From positions 338,525 to 402,524 of the forward strand of contig JALHOT010000001.1 in the NCBI GenBank assembly GCA_022842845.1: 64,000 bases of DNA. The letters are read 5' to 3'. Every line of letters begins with the position of its first letter. Position 1 is the stretch's first letter. Both the position numbers and the translations under genes were made by a program. Below the pieces are notes generated by a model. That model was not told the DNA's origin. It searched no databases and was given only the letters and a program-made list of their open reading frames with translations. Below, one piece after another: positions 17,184 to 26,291 of the stretch. The DNA is from Cyclobacteriaceae bacterium. Lineage in GTDB: Bacteria > Bacteroidota > Bacteroidia > Cytophagales > Cyclobacteriaceae.

Positions 17184-19038
17184 GATGATACTTTTTATAC
17201 CACATCATAAAGCTCAGCAAACGCCACATCTTTTCAATATTATAATCATGACCCTTTTGCTTGTAATAGTTGTATTTCTTTAGTTCATGTTTTACTTCTT
17301 CATTGTTCAACAATCCTGTCTTGTCTATTTCCTCCTTTGCCAGATAAGTATTAAAAAGCTGGTCCAAATCTTGGCTAAACCATTGGAAAACCGGAATTGA
17401 AAATCCTTGTTTCTTCCTCTCAAATAAACTTGCAGGAATATACTCGCTAAGAACTTTTTTTAATAAGTATTTACTTGTGTTTTGCTTAAGATGCAGTTGA
17501 GGACTTATGGAGAAGGCCAATTCAACAAGTCGATGGTCGAGCAATGGCTCTCGACATTCAATTTGATTAAACATGGTAGCACGATCTACTTTTACTAATA
17601 AATCATCAGCCATATAATTTTCCAAATCCCACTTTCGCATTTCATATAATGGATGTGTTGAGCTTTCTTCCATTTTTCCTTCGGCTTGACAATACAATAA
17701 TAACTGTTCAAGCTCTTTTTGGGCCTGGTTAGAAATTAATGCTTTATAAAAGGATTTGAAATTTGTTGCCTCTAAAAGTTCTTCTAATGCATAAAGTCGA
17801 TGTTCAAAGTTTTGTTGTACAATCGATTTTCTAACATGCTTCGTTATCAATAAACGCGATGCTTTCACCAGACTATTTCTGACAATTGCTGGCAATCTAT
17901 GCAGTCTATTGTAAAGTTTAATTGCACTTTGATAATGGTTGTAACCAGCAAACAACTCATCGCCACCATCAGCAGATAGTACCACTTTAATACCATGCGA
18001 TTTTGCAAAAGCCGATATGCAGGCTGTAGGAATACCAGAGGTGTCTGCAAAAGGCTCATCATAGATCGTATAAAATTGATTGAAATACTCTCTAGCTTCG
18101 TTTAAACTTAATATGCGTGACTGATAATCTATTTGTAAATGTTTGGCTACATTTTCTGCATGTACAGATTCATTAAAGGCTAACTCCTCAAAGCCAATGT
18201 TAAAAGCTTTAATTTGTCCAAAGTTTTTACGCAAGATTGCACTTACTAAAGAACTATCAACACCACCACTTAAGAAGACGCCAACAGGCACATCGCTAAT
18301 CATTCTATACTGACAAGATGAAATTAACAATGCATGTAACTCATCAATTAGATCATTCTCTGATTTACGGTTTGAACATACTTGTGGAATATGCCAATAA
18401 GTAGTAATTGTGTGGTTTTGATTCTGAAATGTAAGAAAAGTTCCTGCTTCCAATTTTTTGACAGAAGTATAGATGGATTGACTGGATGGCGTAAACCCAA
18501 AACTAAAGTAGTTGGACAATGCAGCTGCATTCACTTCTCTTGCAACTGGGAAGTGTCTAAAAACTTTTAACTCGCTCGCAAAGTACAGTGTATAATTATC
18601 AACAGCATAATATAAAGGTTTAACGCCAATTCTATCTCTGTATAATTGTAGGGATTTGCTTATCGTATCATAAATGGCAAATGCAAACATGCCAATAAAC
18701 TTCTCAACTGCTTTTTCGCGCCAGTAATCATAAGCTTTAATGATTACTTCTGTATCTGATTGTGTTTTAAAAATATAACCTTGCTCAACCAGGACTTCTC
18801 TAATTTCTTTATAATTATAAATTTCACCGTTAAATACCAATATCCAATTTTTAAATTGGAATGGTTGCTTCGCAGCTTCTGATAAATCGATAATTGCTAA
18901 ACGTGTATGAACTAAACCGACTCGTTCGTCAGAATAAATACCGTTTCCATCTGGCCCGCGGTGTTGCAAAGCGTCACAAATGACGTTTAAATCAATCTTA
19001 CCTTGTGTTGCTCCAATATAACCAGCGATTCCGCACAT
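17176..19038 (-). CDS. asnB: Asparagine synthase-type glutamine amidotransferase
   Basis: A 620-residue class II amidotransferase. The N-terminal glutaminase domain begins MCGIAGYIG, with Cys2 as nucleophile; RHGP-type motif HRGPDGNG, LVFNGEIYNYKEIR and SDTEVIIKAY follow. The synthetase domain has the PP-loop SGGVDSS at residues 257-263 and ADGGDELFAGYNHYQ. In its canonical form it makes asparagine from aspartate, ATP and glutamine. Copies inside polysaccharide loci are commonly thought to amidate sugar carboxylates such as uronic acids, and the position (between a GT61 and a GT4 gene, 1-base spacing upstream) favours that role here. Which of the two reactions it performs cannot be told from sequence alone. 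Confidence 0.9.
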   Translation of the reverse strand: MCGIAGYIGATQGKIDLNVICDALQHRGPDGNGIYSDERVGLVHTRLAIIDLSEAAKQPFQFKNWILVFNGEIYNYKEIREVLVEQGYIFKTQSDTEVIIKAYDYWREKAVEKFIGMFAFAIYDTISKSLQLYRDRIGVKPLYYAVDNYTLYFASELKVFRHFPVAREVNAAALSNYFSFGFTPSSQSIYTSVKKLEAGTFLTFQNQNHTITTYWHIPQVCSNRKSENDLIDELHALLISSCQYRMISDVPVGVFLSGGVDSSLVSAILRKNFGQIKAFNIGFEELAFNESVHAENVAKHLQIDYQSRILSLNEAREYFNQFYTIYDEPFADTSGIPTACISAFAKSHGIKVVLSADGGDELFAGYNHYQSAIKLYNRLHRLPAIVRNSLVKASRLLITKHVRKSIVQQNFEHRLYALEELLEATNFKSFYKALISNQAQKELEQLLLYCQAEGKMEESSTHPLYEMRKWDLENYMADDLLVKVDRATMFNQIECREPLLDHRLVELAFSISPQLHLKQNTSKYLLKKVLSEYIPASLFERKKQGFSIPVFQWFSQDLDQLFNTYLAKEEIDKTGLLNNEEVKHELKKYNYYKQKGHDYNIEKMWRLLSFMMWYKKYHHE

Positions 19039-19039
19039 C

Positions 19040-20188
19040 TCAGTCTTTGGTCTGAATCAATTTTTCTAATGCTGTAGGATCAACAATGAATGATCCGCCA
19101 AATTTATTCATACTGGGTTTTCCAATAATCGCTTCGTACTGAATACCTTTATATGAAGCAGCCATGATATAATGGAATGGAAGATACCCAGAATCTGGTG
19201 GTGGAAAAAGTTCAATTAACTGTTCGCACTGTTCTGAAAAGAATAAGTTAGTTAAACCAGCACCATGAATACCAATGATTTTCTTTAACCCCCGAAATAA
19301 ACCGATTTGTTGTGAAGGAGATAACTCATCAGTATCAATAATCTTATAATCGTACTTTTTTACTACTGATTCTACTTCATTTGAGTTCTCAATAAACCTC
19401 AATCGCTTCGGGTTACGTTTAAGATAAATTTTTTCGCACTTCTCTGTTTCTACAATTGATATTTCGAAGTAAGGCTTGAACAGTTTATTTAAAGTTGGAA
19501 TATGATGTGTCAATGGCTTACAAAAAATAGTGTTGCAACATTTAATGTATTCATCATGTTTCTGAATAACCCAATTATAATTTTTATTCCTGCCTACATT
19601 TTCATACCAAAACTGAAAGAAACCTTTATTCCAAGTATTTTCAGAGATTAACAAACTATACTTATTGATATCGATGCCTTTCAATTGAAGGAAGTATAGT
19701 TTGGCCAATACATCATTATAAAAATGAAAATAGTTCTCTTCTCCAGTATCTCGTAATGAAATAAGCTGATGAACCATTTTTACTTTCTTTTTGATGACAA
19801 ACCATTTGAAAATGCCTGGTTTCGGTAAGAATAAAGTTCTGCTAATTCCTAATGAATAATAAAGTAGTTTATTCCATCCAACTATTGCCCAGCCAATAGT
19901 AGGTTCTATTGTAACTTCACCATGATGCGTGTAGATGTACTCCTCTTGTGTCCAGTTTGTCCATTCATCCATGTATTGTCTAACATGCATATTTGTAATG
20001 CTTTCAGTCTTTACACAATTATCTTGAAATGGAAAACCTTGTCGGTAAAGTAAAAAATCATTCTTATTGACTAAATACTCAGGAAAAACAAAGCGATCTA
20101 CTGTTTTAACTTTTGTCGAGTTATAGAGAAAAAAGGCATGTTTTAAAAATGCTGCAGGAAAAATACTTTTTAAAACGCGTTTTACCAT
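19040..20188 (-). CDS. GT61 (DUF563) family glycosyltransferase
   Basis: A 382-residue protein recognised as glycosyltransferase family 61 by the C-terminal signature GIHGAGLTNLFFSEQCEQLIELFPP, preceded by LSPSQQIGLFRGLKKI. The middle contains HQLISLRDTGEENYFHFYND, the usual acidic/aromatic acceptor-side motif. Bacterial members are found in O-antigen and capsule loci; eukaryotic ones transfer xylose, arabinose or GlcNAc. There is no obvious signal peptide: the hydrophobic N-terminal stretch KSIFPAAFLKHAFFLY is short, so it is probably cytoplasmic or membrane-associated. Spacing is 1 base on both sides, so it is tightly coupled in the operon. Specificity unknown. Confidence 0.8.
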   Translation of the reverse strand: MVKRVLKSIFPAAFLKHAFFLYNSTKVKTVDRFVFPEYLVNKNDFLLYRQGFPFQDNCVKTESITNMHVRQYMDEWTNWTQEEYIYTHHGEVTIEPTIGWAIVGWNKLLYYSLGISRTLFLPKPGIFKWFVIKKKVKMVHQLISLRDTGEENYFHFYNDVLAKLYFLQLKGIDINKYSLLISENTWNKGFFQFWYENVGRNKNYNWVIQKHDEYIKCCNTIFCKPLTHHIPTLNKLFKPYFEISIVETEKCEKIYLKRNPKRLRFIENSNEVESVVKKYDYKIIDTDELSPSQQIGLFRGLKKIIGIHGAGLTNLFFSEQCEQLIELFPPPDSGYLPFHYIMAASYKGIQYEAIIGKPSMNKFGGSFIVDPTALEKLIQTKD

Positions 20189-20189
20189 T

Positions 20190-21116
20190 TTAAAACATTC
20201 TTTGCTTAATCGTAAGTTTAACTCCTTCTTCTAAATCTGTTAGTGGTCGGTTGATAATTGCCTTCATTTTACTGATGTCAGGTTTTCTACGCGTCATATC
20301 TCCTTCCTCTAAAGCAGGCAAGTGTATGATACTAGACTTTGAGCTTGTTATGTTTATTATGCGTTGTGCCAATTCTTTAATCGAAATTTCCTGATCATTG
20401 CCAAGATTCATTACATCATTTATACAATGATTATTTTCTAAACATTGCCATGTAGTTTCCAAATTATCTTCAATGTAACAAAATGTTCTTGTTTGCATGC
20501 CATCGCCAAAAAGTGTAATAGGCTTACCTTCAATCGCAAGTTTTAAAAATTTTGCAACAACAAAATCCTCACTTTGTCTTGGTCCGTAAGTATTGAAAAA
20601 TCTGAAAATTGTAAAAGGCAACCCATACTCCTTTTGATAAGATCGAAGAAATGATTCTCCGACATTTTTCACAACTGCATATGGTAAGCGACTATTTAAC
20701 GGAGTTGTAGACTCATTTTGTGGAAATTCAACTGGTTCGCCATATACTTCTGATGAAGAGGAGTAAAATACTCTTTTAACACCTGTGTTTTTGCTAAGAT
20801 CAAGTATGTTTTTAATTCCCTGAATATCTTCTAAAACTTTTATCGGGTTGTCTAGTGTGCGTTGCACACCGACTACTGCTGCATAATGAAAAACAAATTC
20901 AAATTTATTGGCTGTCATGATGCAGCTGATATCATTAAAGTTATTTACATCAGCTTTAATGAACTGAAAGCTTTCTGATGATTGAGGAAGTTTAAAGGCA
21001 GAGCCAGTTAAGAAATTATCAACACCAATAACTTGATACTTACCAGAAACAGAAAGCTTGTGTGCGAGTGCACTACCAATATTACCTGCTGCTCCCGTGA
21101 TTAAAACCTTATTCAT
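20190..21116 (-). CDS. NAD-dependent nucleotide-sugar epimerase/dehydratase
   Basis: A 308-residue extended short-chain dehydrogenase/reductase. The NAD-binding Rossmann motif is GAAGNIGSALA (residues 8-18). SSSSEVYGEP carries the catalytic Ser/Thr region, and YAVVK is the YxxxK catalytic pair. FNTYGPRQSEDFVVAKFL and GDGMQTRTFCYIEDNLE are typical of UDP-sugar 4-epimerases and UDP-glucuronate decarboxylases. It most likely makes an activated sugar (for example by 4-epimerisation or decarboxylation) for the glycosyltransferases around it. The exact reaction cannot be resolved by eye. It sits between a GT2 and a GT61 gene with 1-base gaps. Confidence 0.88.
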   Translation of the reverse strand: MNKVLITGAAGNIGSALAHKLSVSGKYQVIGVDNFLTGSAFKLPQSSESFQFIKADVNNFNDISCIMTANKFEFVFHYAAVVGVQRTLDNPIKVLEDIQGIKNILDLSKNTGVKRVFYSSSSEVYGEPVEFPQNESTTPLNSRLPYAVVKNVGESFLRSYQKEYGLPFTIFRFFNTYGPRQSEDFVVAKFLKLAIEGKPITLFGDGMQTRTFCYIEDNLETTWQCLENNHCINDVMNLGNDQEISIKELAQRIINITSSKSSIIHLPALEEGDMTRRKPDISKMKAIINRPLTDLEEGVKLTIKQRMF

Positions 21117-21117
21117 T

Positions 21118-21996
21118 TTATAAACTATTTTTTATGGATGCTAAATATCTTTTTGTAAACATAATCGGTGGATATACTTTAAAGGCTTTGAAAGCCCATG
21201 TGAACACCTCATATTTTCTTCTTTGTTCCGATAAACTCAGCATAAAAAAGGTAAAACGTTCTGCAATAAACTTATTGAAGTTACCTTTATAAATTTTTTG
21301 TACATCCGTATTTCTTTGTAATAAGTCAATTAACAACAAATCTCGAGCAATTACTTTATCAGCCGGAATGGTAAATAGGCTTCGGCTATCATGATTAACA
21401 ACAGTAGATGTTACCGTATTGTCAAACACAAATGTTTGTTGCGATAGTAAACGTATCCATAATTCCCAATCTTCAGAAGAAGCTAAAACTCTATTCTCAT
21501 GAAATGGGTTATTGAGAGCAATTTCTTTCTGCAAAAAAACCCCATTACAACTTAATCGATTGTCAAAGATGATTTCCTCTTTGATATTCATTTCGAATGA
21601 AGTGAAGGATTTTAACCAATTTCCATCAGCATCCTTAAAATCATAACCGAGATGAAACCAGCTTGGCATTTTGCTTTCAATAATTCTAAATGCTGTTTCC
21701 AGGTGATTAGTATACATTAAATCATCTGAGTCGAAAAAATTAATGTATTCTCCTTTAGCTTTTTGCACACCAAAATTTCTAGCTGCGGCTCGTTCTCCGT
21801 TTTCCTTCAAATAGTATTGAATTCTCTGATCAATAAACTTACCAACTACTTGACACGTATCGTCTTTACTTCCGTCATCTACTACAATAACTTCGAAATT
21901 CGTATAAGTTTGAGCCAATACACTTTCAAGGGTTTTGCCAATCAAATGTGCTCTATTATAGGTAGGGATAACAATGGTGAAAAAAGGCTGATTCAT
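21118..21996 (-). CDS. Glycosyltransferase, GT2 family
   Basis: A 292-residue GT-A-fold inverting glycosyltransferase. It begins FFTIVIPTYNRAHLIGKTL, with the nucleotide-binding VIVVDDGSKDDT, the metal-binding DXD-type motif FFDSDDLMYTNH, and the ASSEDWELWIRLLSQ segment containing the catalytic ED acidic pair. There is no membrane anchor. Length is normal for short polysaccharide GT2 enzymes. It is the tenth gene of the glycan run and starts 4 bases after a GT4 gene. Donor and acceptor are unknown. Confidence 0.92.
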   Translation of the reverse strand: MNQPFFTIVIPTYNRAHLIGKTLESVLAQTYTNFEVIVVDDGSKDDTCQVVGKFIDQRIQYYLKENGERAAARNFGVQKAKGEYINFFDSDDLMYTNHLETAFRIIESKMPSWFHLGYDFKDADGNWLKSFTSFEMNIKEEIIFDNRLSCNGVFLQKEIALNNPFHENRVLASSEDWELWIRLLSQQTFVFDNTVTSTVVNHDSRSLFTIPADKVIARDLLLIDLLQRNTDVQKIYKGNFNKFIAERFTFFMLSLSEQRRKYEVFTWAFKAFKVYPPIMFTKRYLASIKNSL

Positions 21997-22000
21997 ATTG

Positions 22001-23110
22001 TTATACTTGATTTAAAGATTTGTATTGATTAATTACACTTTTCTTATCGAAATTACCGTAAACAACTTCATGTAGCGTATTGCCTATGTTTGATAAAATG
22101 TCTTTTTGCTGATGAAATTTCTGAATAGTCTCAACTGCTTCAAGTACAAATGAATCTGGTTCAGTGATAAAAGCATTCACCTTATCTACTAAATAGTCAT
22201 CAAAGTCACCAATTCCTTTACAAACCACAACTGGTTTTTTCACTAATCCAACTTCTTTTACTACAACGCAACTTGATTCTAAAAGGCTTGGATGTAAAAA
22301 GAAGTCACAAGCAGCATAGTAGTCCATTACATTAGAAACATAACCTGTGAGCAGTACATCATCAGTTAAATTTAGGGTTTGTATTTTCATTTTCAGCTCT
22401 TCCTCCATTTCACCCTTACCCATTAGCAGCAGAGAAACAGGAATATCTATTTTCTTTAACTCATAAACAACGTCAAGTAATAATTCTGGTCGTTTAAATT
22501 TTGTAAAGCGACAAGCACCTACGAGAATCAACTTCTGATTACCAAATTTACTTCTTAGTTGCTCAACCTGTCTGTTATCTGGCTTAGGATAAAGTGTAAA
22601 GTCATAAGCCAAATTAATGTGAATAATTTTAGTGGGTGGAATGTTCTCTTTCTCCACCATATACTTTTTAGCATGAATAGATACTACTATAATTTTTTTG
22701 GCTAAGCGATAAGTTAATCTATAATAAAGATCTTGATCAAATTGGTACAAACTACTCTCGTTAATATGATGCCTGCACAAATAAACTCTTGCCTTTATAA
22801 AATACTGTCCGATGGATGCAACAAAATTAGCTGGTTCCAGATGGCTGTATACTATTTCAATATTATGTCTATAACAAAATGTTATAAAGTAAAACAGATG
22901 TCTTAAGAAATACCAAGTTCCACTTCTTTTACCTGGTAAAATATATGAATACGTTTTAATTCCATTTTCCTCTAAAAATGGATGAATAATAAAACCTTCT
23001 TGTTGTGAGAGTGAGATGACAGTATGACCTTCCTTCTTAAAGGCAATCATCAACGTTTCGGTATCGCGAGAACGTTGGTTGAAAGGAGAATAAAAGAGGA
23101 TTACAGCCAT
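22001..23110 (-). CDS. Glycosyltransferase, GT4 family
   Basis: A 369-residue GT-B glycosyltransferase. It opens AVILFYSPFNQRSRDTETL, an acceptor-domain start. The donor domain has KLILVGACRFTKFKRPELLL, LLLMGKGEMEEELK, VLLTGYVSNVMDYYAACDFF and LHPSLLESSCVVVKEVGLVKKPVVV with the conserved Glu pair; the SSCVVVKE order matches many capsule GT4 enzymes. It is cytoplasmic, possibly peripheral on the membrane through the basic-aromatic N-terminal half. Gaps are 9 bases upstream (FkbM gene) and 4 bases downstream (GT2 gene). Specificity unknown. Confidence 0.9.
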   Translation of the reverse strand: MAVILFYSPFNQRSRDTETLMIAFKKEGHTVISLSQQEGFIIHPFLEENGIKTYSYILPGKRSGTWYFLRHLFYFITFCYRHNIEIVYSHLEPANFVASIGQYFIKARVYLCRHHINESSLYQFDQDLYYRLTYRLAKKIIVVSIHAKKYMVEKENIPPTKIIHINLAYDFTLYPKPDNRQVEQLRSKFGNQKLILVGACRFTKFKRPELLLDVVYELKKIDIPVSLLLMGKGEMEEELKMKIQTLNLTDDVLLTGYVSNVMDYYAACDFFLHPSLLESSCVVVKEVGLVKKPVVVCKGIGDFDDYLVDKVNAFITEPDSFVLEAVETIQKFHQQKDILSNIGNTLHEVVYGNFDKKSVINQYKSLNQV

Positions 23111-23119
23111 TTTTCTAAA

Positions 23120-23944
23120 CTACTTTATCCTTTTGGCATAAATAAAATCATCCACTACATTATTATAAGGATCACGATAAAGTATTTGGTATCCATTTTC
23201 TAATAGAAACTCTTTTATTTTCTCTCTTGTGACGTAAAATTTACCATGTTGATGAAAGTTTTCTCTGAAGTCATGACAAGAGATACAAAGATTTTTGACT
23301 TTTTGAAAGTGCCTCTTACTGCTTAATAAATATTGTTCGGCTCCTTCAATATTAACTTTTAAAAAGTCTATAGATGAGATACTATACATATCAACAAAGG
23401 AATCGAAGTCAATAGCTTCAACTTTAAAGCCCATACTAGTATGTTCTTCAGAAATTGTATTCACTAAATAGTTATCGACATTATCTTCTATAAAAATTTC
23501 TGTGCATTTATCATACAAGGCTTTATTCACAGGCATGAGCTGCTTTAACTCATTCTGTTTCGATGCATACTGCAAACCTTCATAAGTAATGGGGTTTGCC
23601 TCCAGAGCAAATACCTTTCCACCAGCTCCTACAAGTCTTCCGTACAATAGGCTTTCTTCGCCTAATCCTGCGCCTATATCCACTACAACGTCTCCATTTT
23701 TCGGCAGGTAAAAATAATTATAAGTATTAATTGCCATAGTTTGCAGATATTTCATAGTATAAGCCCAGCCCGGACCTAATGACATGAAGGTAAATGAACT
23801 GTCTCTGAAGCTATATGCTCGATATGCTGGATGGTAACTTACTCTATAAAATTTTCTATACTTTAATAAATAGGCAATAGAACAAATGAATGTTAATATT
23901 TTATAGTATCCTTTATTGTGAATAGCATTAAGTAAACGAATCAT
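23120..23944 (-). CDS. FkbM family methyltransferase
   Basis: A 274-residue S-adenosylmethionine-dependent methyltransferase. Its SAM-binding motif GDVVVDIGAGLGEESLLYG is followed by FALEANPITYEGLQYA and, later, SIDFLKVNIEGAEQYLL. The last is the FkbM hallmark (D-x-L-K-[VI]-D-[IV]-E-G), with Asn instead of Asp at one position. FkbM proteins O-methylate sugars or polyketides; in polysaccharide loci they often cap or decorate residues. Its start codon overlaps the stop of the preceding GT2 gene (TAATG). It is one of two FkbM genes in this operon, and they are clearly different in sequence. Confidence 0.88.
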   Translation of the reverse strand: MIRLLNAIHNKGYYKILTFICSIAYLLKYRKFYRVSYHPAYRAYSFRDSSFTFMSLGPGWAYTMKYLQTMAINTYNYFYLPKNGDVVVDIGAGLGEESLLYGRLVGAGGKVFALEANPITYEGLQYASKQNELKQLMPVNKALYDKCTEIFIEDNVDNYLVNTISEEHTSMGFKVEAIDFDSFVDMYSISSIDFLKVNIEGAEQYLLSSKRHFQKVKNLCISCHDFRENFHQHGKFYVTREKIKEFLLENGYQILYRDPYNNVVDDFIYAKRIK

Positions 23945-24867
23945 TATCTCTTCTTTAGTTTTCTATATAAATTAATACTTAATATTGATAGAAATATCTT
24001 AGGCGAAAGAAAAAGCATTTTCATATACCTGCTAATCCTAGATGGCATCTGGCTCAAAAAGTTAATTTGAATATTCTCAACTATTACTTTTTTTATAATA
24101 GTTTTCTCTAATTGTGGTACTTCATTAAATACCGATGCCAAAATCAAGAAATGCTCAAAAGCATACTCAAAGTAATCATTTGTATGCTTTGGTTTACCAC
24201 TACCTGCTCTGTAGTAATTGTACTTTGAAGGGCTATAAGCAATATCAGTTTTTAGAAGTATTTTACAAAAAACTAATTTGTCGCCTGTATAGCGAAGTAG
24301 GGGTGTAGTGACTGCAATTGATTTTAAAATACTAGCATTAAAGATAGCTGCACTTGTGTTATTTACAGTTCCATATACTAACATAAACTGTAATAACTCA
24401 TCCTTACCGGAGTTGGTGTGAATCTCATCCCATCTATGTGTATTTATACGTTTACTCTTAGCTAATGCAAAACTACCACCTATAGCATCATTTACATCTA
24501 AAATATTCGAGTCACAGTACAAAAAGCCTGCATTTGGATACTCGGAAGCAAGCATGGACATTTCTTTTAAGAAATCACGATGGGCAAAATCATCACTTTC
24601 TGCAATCCATATCCATTCTCCACTAGCCAAATCAATTCCTTTTTGCCATTGCAAGAATGGTGAGCCGGAATTTCTAGTATTTACTACAATATGCTTTACT
24701 AAAGGATGTGTTTTATATTGATTAATAATTTCAAGGCTATCATCTGTAGAGCAATCATCAAGCAAAATAACTTCTTTAACCTCAATAGACTGGTTAATTA
24801 CAGAATCAATTCTTTGTTTTAAGAAACTAGCGTGATTATAATTTGGTATGATTACTGAAACCTTCAA
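23944..24867 (-). CDS. Glycosyltransferase, GT2 family (TTG start)
   Basis: A 307-residue GT-A glycosyltransferase: KVSVIIPNYNHASFLKQRID, VILLDDCSTDDSLEIIN, WIWIAESDDFAHRDFLKEM (the SDD metal-binding motif) and DKLVFCKILLKTD further on. The reading frame has no ATG at the 5' end. An in-frame TGA lies just upstream, so the likely start is TTG at 24867, which places the first beta strand at residues 2-7 as in relatives. It is the seventh gene of the operon, 15 bases after a methyltransferase gene. Donor sugar unknown. Confidence 0.88.
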   Translation of the reverse strand: MKVSVIIPNYNHASFLKQRIDSVINQSIEVKEVILLDDCSTDDSLEIINQYKTHPLVKHIVVNTRNSGSPFLQWQKGIDLASGEWIWIAESDDFAHRDFLKEMSMLASEYPNAGFLYCDSNILDVNDAIGGSFALAKSKRINTHRWDEIHTNSGKDELLQFMLVYGTVNNTSAAIFNASILKSIAVTTPLLRYTGDKLVFCKILLKTDIAYSPSKYNYYRAGSGKPKHTNDYFEYAFEHFLILASVFNEVPQLEKTIIKKVIVENIQINFLSQMPSRISRYMKMLFLSPKIFLSILSINLYRKLKKR

Positions 24868-24882
24868 GATGATTCAATTGAC

Positions 24883-25491
24883 TTAAATAATAATTCCTAG
24901 GCCGTTATACTTTTTATAATTATAAAATTTTTTATTACAAGCTTTTGCAATATCTGCAACTGCGCGCTTTACATCCTTATAACTTTCTGTGTCATGAAAG
25001 ATGCTGACTGTAGAATGTTGAGCGCTCCAAAGTCCACATTCGTAAGTTGCTTCGTATGTATGGATGATATCAACATGAATTAAGTCGAAGTGTTGCTCAT
25101 TGCCTTTTATGAAGTCCCTGTAATCCGAGCGAATCAATTCAACATTAGTGTAGTCCTTAAGGTTATTTCTAGTTAACTCATAGATATCACCATGAAAACC
25201 AGCATGTTCATCCCCAGTAAAAATATCTACGCCAGTAACTTTTGTAAAATAATTTGATAATGCAGAAGATGAATATCCAAATTCGACACCAAATTCTAGT
25301 GCATGATTATTTTCACATCCAGAAAAATTGGTAATATCTTTCAAAATGCTTTCTAAACCAACCCATGCTTGAGATTTTGAATGAATAAGATTCTTGGGTC
25401 TTTCAATAATGGTGGGGACATAATTAATCTCATTATAAACAATACTATCTCTAATCGATCTTAGTTTGGTTGCAATTCCTGTATTAAACAT
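24883..25491 (-). CDS. Class I SAM-dependent methyltransferase
   Basis: A 202-residue methyltransferase of the Methyltransf_24-like type. ALEFGVEFGYSSSALSNYF is the SAM-binding loop, VTGVDIFTGDEHAG the acidic strand-2 end, NVELIRSDYRDFIKG the next, and FDLIHVDIIHTYEATYECG the D-x-x-H-x-Y region that often carries a metal or catalytic His. The end, STVSIFHDTESYKDVKRAVAD, is also typical of sugar or cephalosporin hydroxylase-like methyltransferases. Probably modifies a sugar of the exported glycan. It starts 11 bases after the preceding glycosyltransferase gene. Confidence 0.8.
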   Translation of the reverse strand: MFNTGIATKLRSIRDSIVYNEINYVPTIIERPKNLIHSKSQAWVGLESILKDITNFSGCENNHALEFGVEFGYSSSALSNYFTKVTGVDIFTGDEHAGFHGDIYELTRNNLKDYTNVELIRSDYRDFIKGNEQHFDLIHVDIIHTYEATYECGLWSAQHSTVSIFHDTESYKDVKRAVADIAKACNKKFYNYKKYNGLGIII

Positions 25492-25502
25492 AGTTTCAAT
25501 AG

Positions 25503-26291
25503 TTAATAAACTTGATTACCATGAATTTGGTTGCTAATAGAAGAAGATGAGTTGCTGTTTTGACTATAGTAAGCTTCTTCCTCATTTAGCTGGTTAGAAT
25601 TATTATACCATGGCAAATGACGCACACTATAAGGTGGCGCCATTCTTATCGCTTTTTGCGTATAGATTTCTCCAAACTTTAAACTTGTAAATGGTTTATA
25701 TAAAGCAAAAGTTGTATCGATAGGGGCATCAAAGGCTAAATCGTGATAAGTTTTTTCCCAATATTTCTTCTCGTACTCTACTACTTTTTCTTTAAAGGAA
25801 AAATGATCAGGCAAATCATCTATCTTTATTGAGAATCCTACCTTCTTCAAATTCAGGTCGTTTACTAAAGTTTGATAAAAAGTGTTAAGAAAATCCTTTG
25901 GACATTCAACTATTGGTAATACATCTGAATCTGTATAAACGAAAAATTTCCATTTGTATTTATGGTATAAACCTGACTTCCAAAATGCTAAATGGCCAAA
26001 ATTCTCTTTCAATCGAATAACCTTTACATCAGTCATTTGATAGAAGTCGAGCAAAGGTTGATAAGTAGACTGATTATCTAATATGACAATGTTTTTATAG
26101 CCATATTTTGTTAACCAATCAATTAAAAGTTTAAGTGTAGTTAATCTATTAAAATTATTGATAATAATTGGCAGTTGACTTACTTGCTTATCAGAAATAT
26201 TTAGTTCGTATCTTAATTGAATATAATAGTGAATGATTACGTCTTGTAACCAATATATTAAGTTAAAGATATAGGTCTTAATTTTGTTCAA
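25503..26291 (-). CDS. Putative GT-A glycosyltransferase (TTG start)
   Basis: A 262-residue protein with a glycosyltransferase-A-like core: LPIIINNFNRLTTLKLLIDW, NIVILDNQSTYQPLLDF, VIRLKENFGHLAFWKSGLY and FVYTDSDVLPIVECP. The TDSD is a DXD-type metal motif. The C-terminal part (MAPPYSVRHLPWY and NEEEAYY) has the acidic residues seen in similar enzymes. The N-terminal 25 residues are hydrophobic-aromatic and may touch the membrane. There is no ATG; TTG at 26291 is the first usable start after an in-frame stop, and it overlaps the upstream GT2 gene by 14 bases. The family assignment is less certain than for its neighbours. Confidence 0.7.
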   Translation of the reverse strand: MNKIKTYIFNLIYWLQDVIIHYYIQLRYELNISDKQVSQLPIIINNFNRLTTLKLLIDWLTKYGYKNIVILDNQSTYQPLLDFYQMTDVKVIRLKENFGHLAFWKSGLYHKYKWKFFVYTDSDVLPIVECPKDFLNTFYQTLVNDLNLKKVGFSIKIDDLPDHFSFKEKVVEYEKKYWEKTYHDLAFDAPIDTTFALYKPFTSLKFGEIYTQKAIRMAPPYSVRHLPWYNNSNQLNEEEAYYSQNSNSSSSISNQIHGNQVY

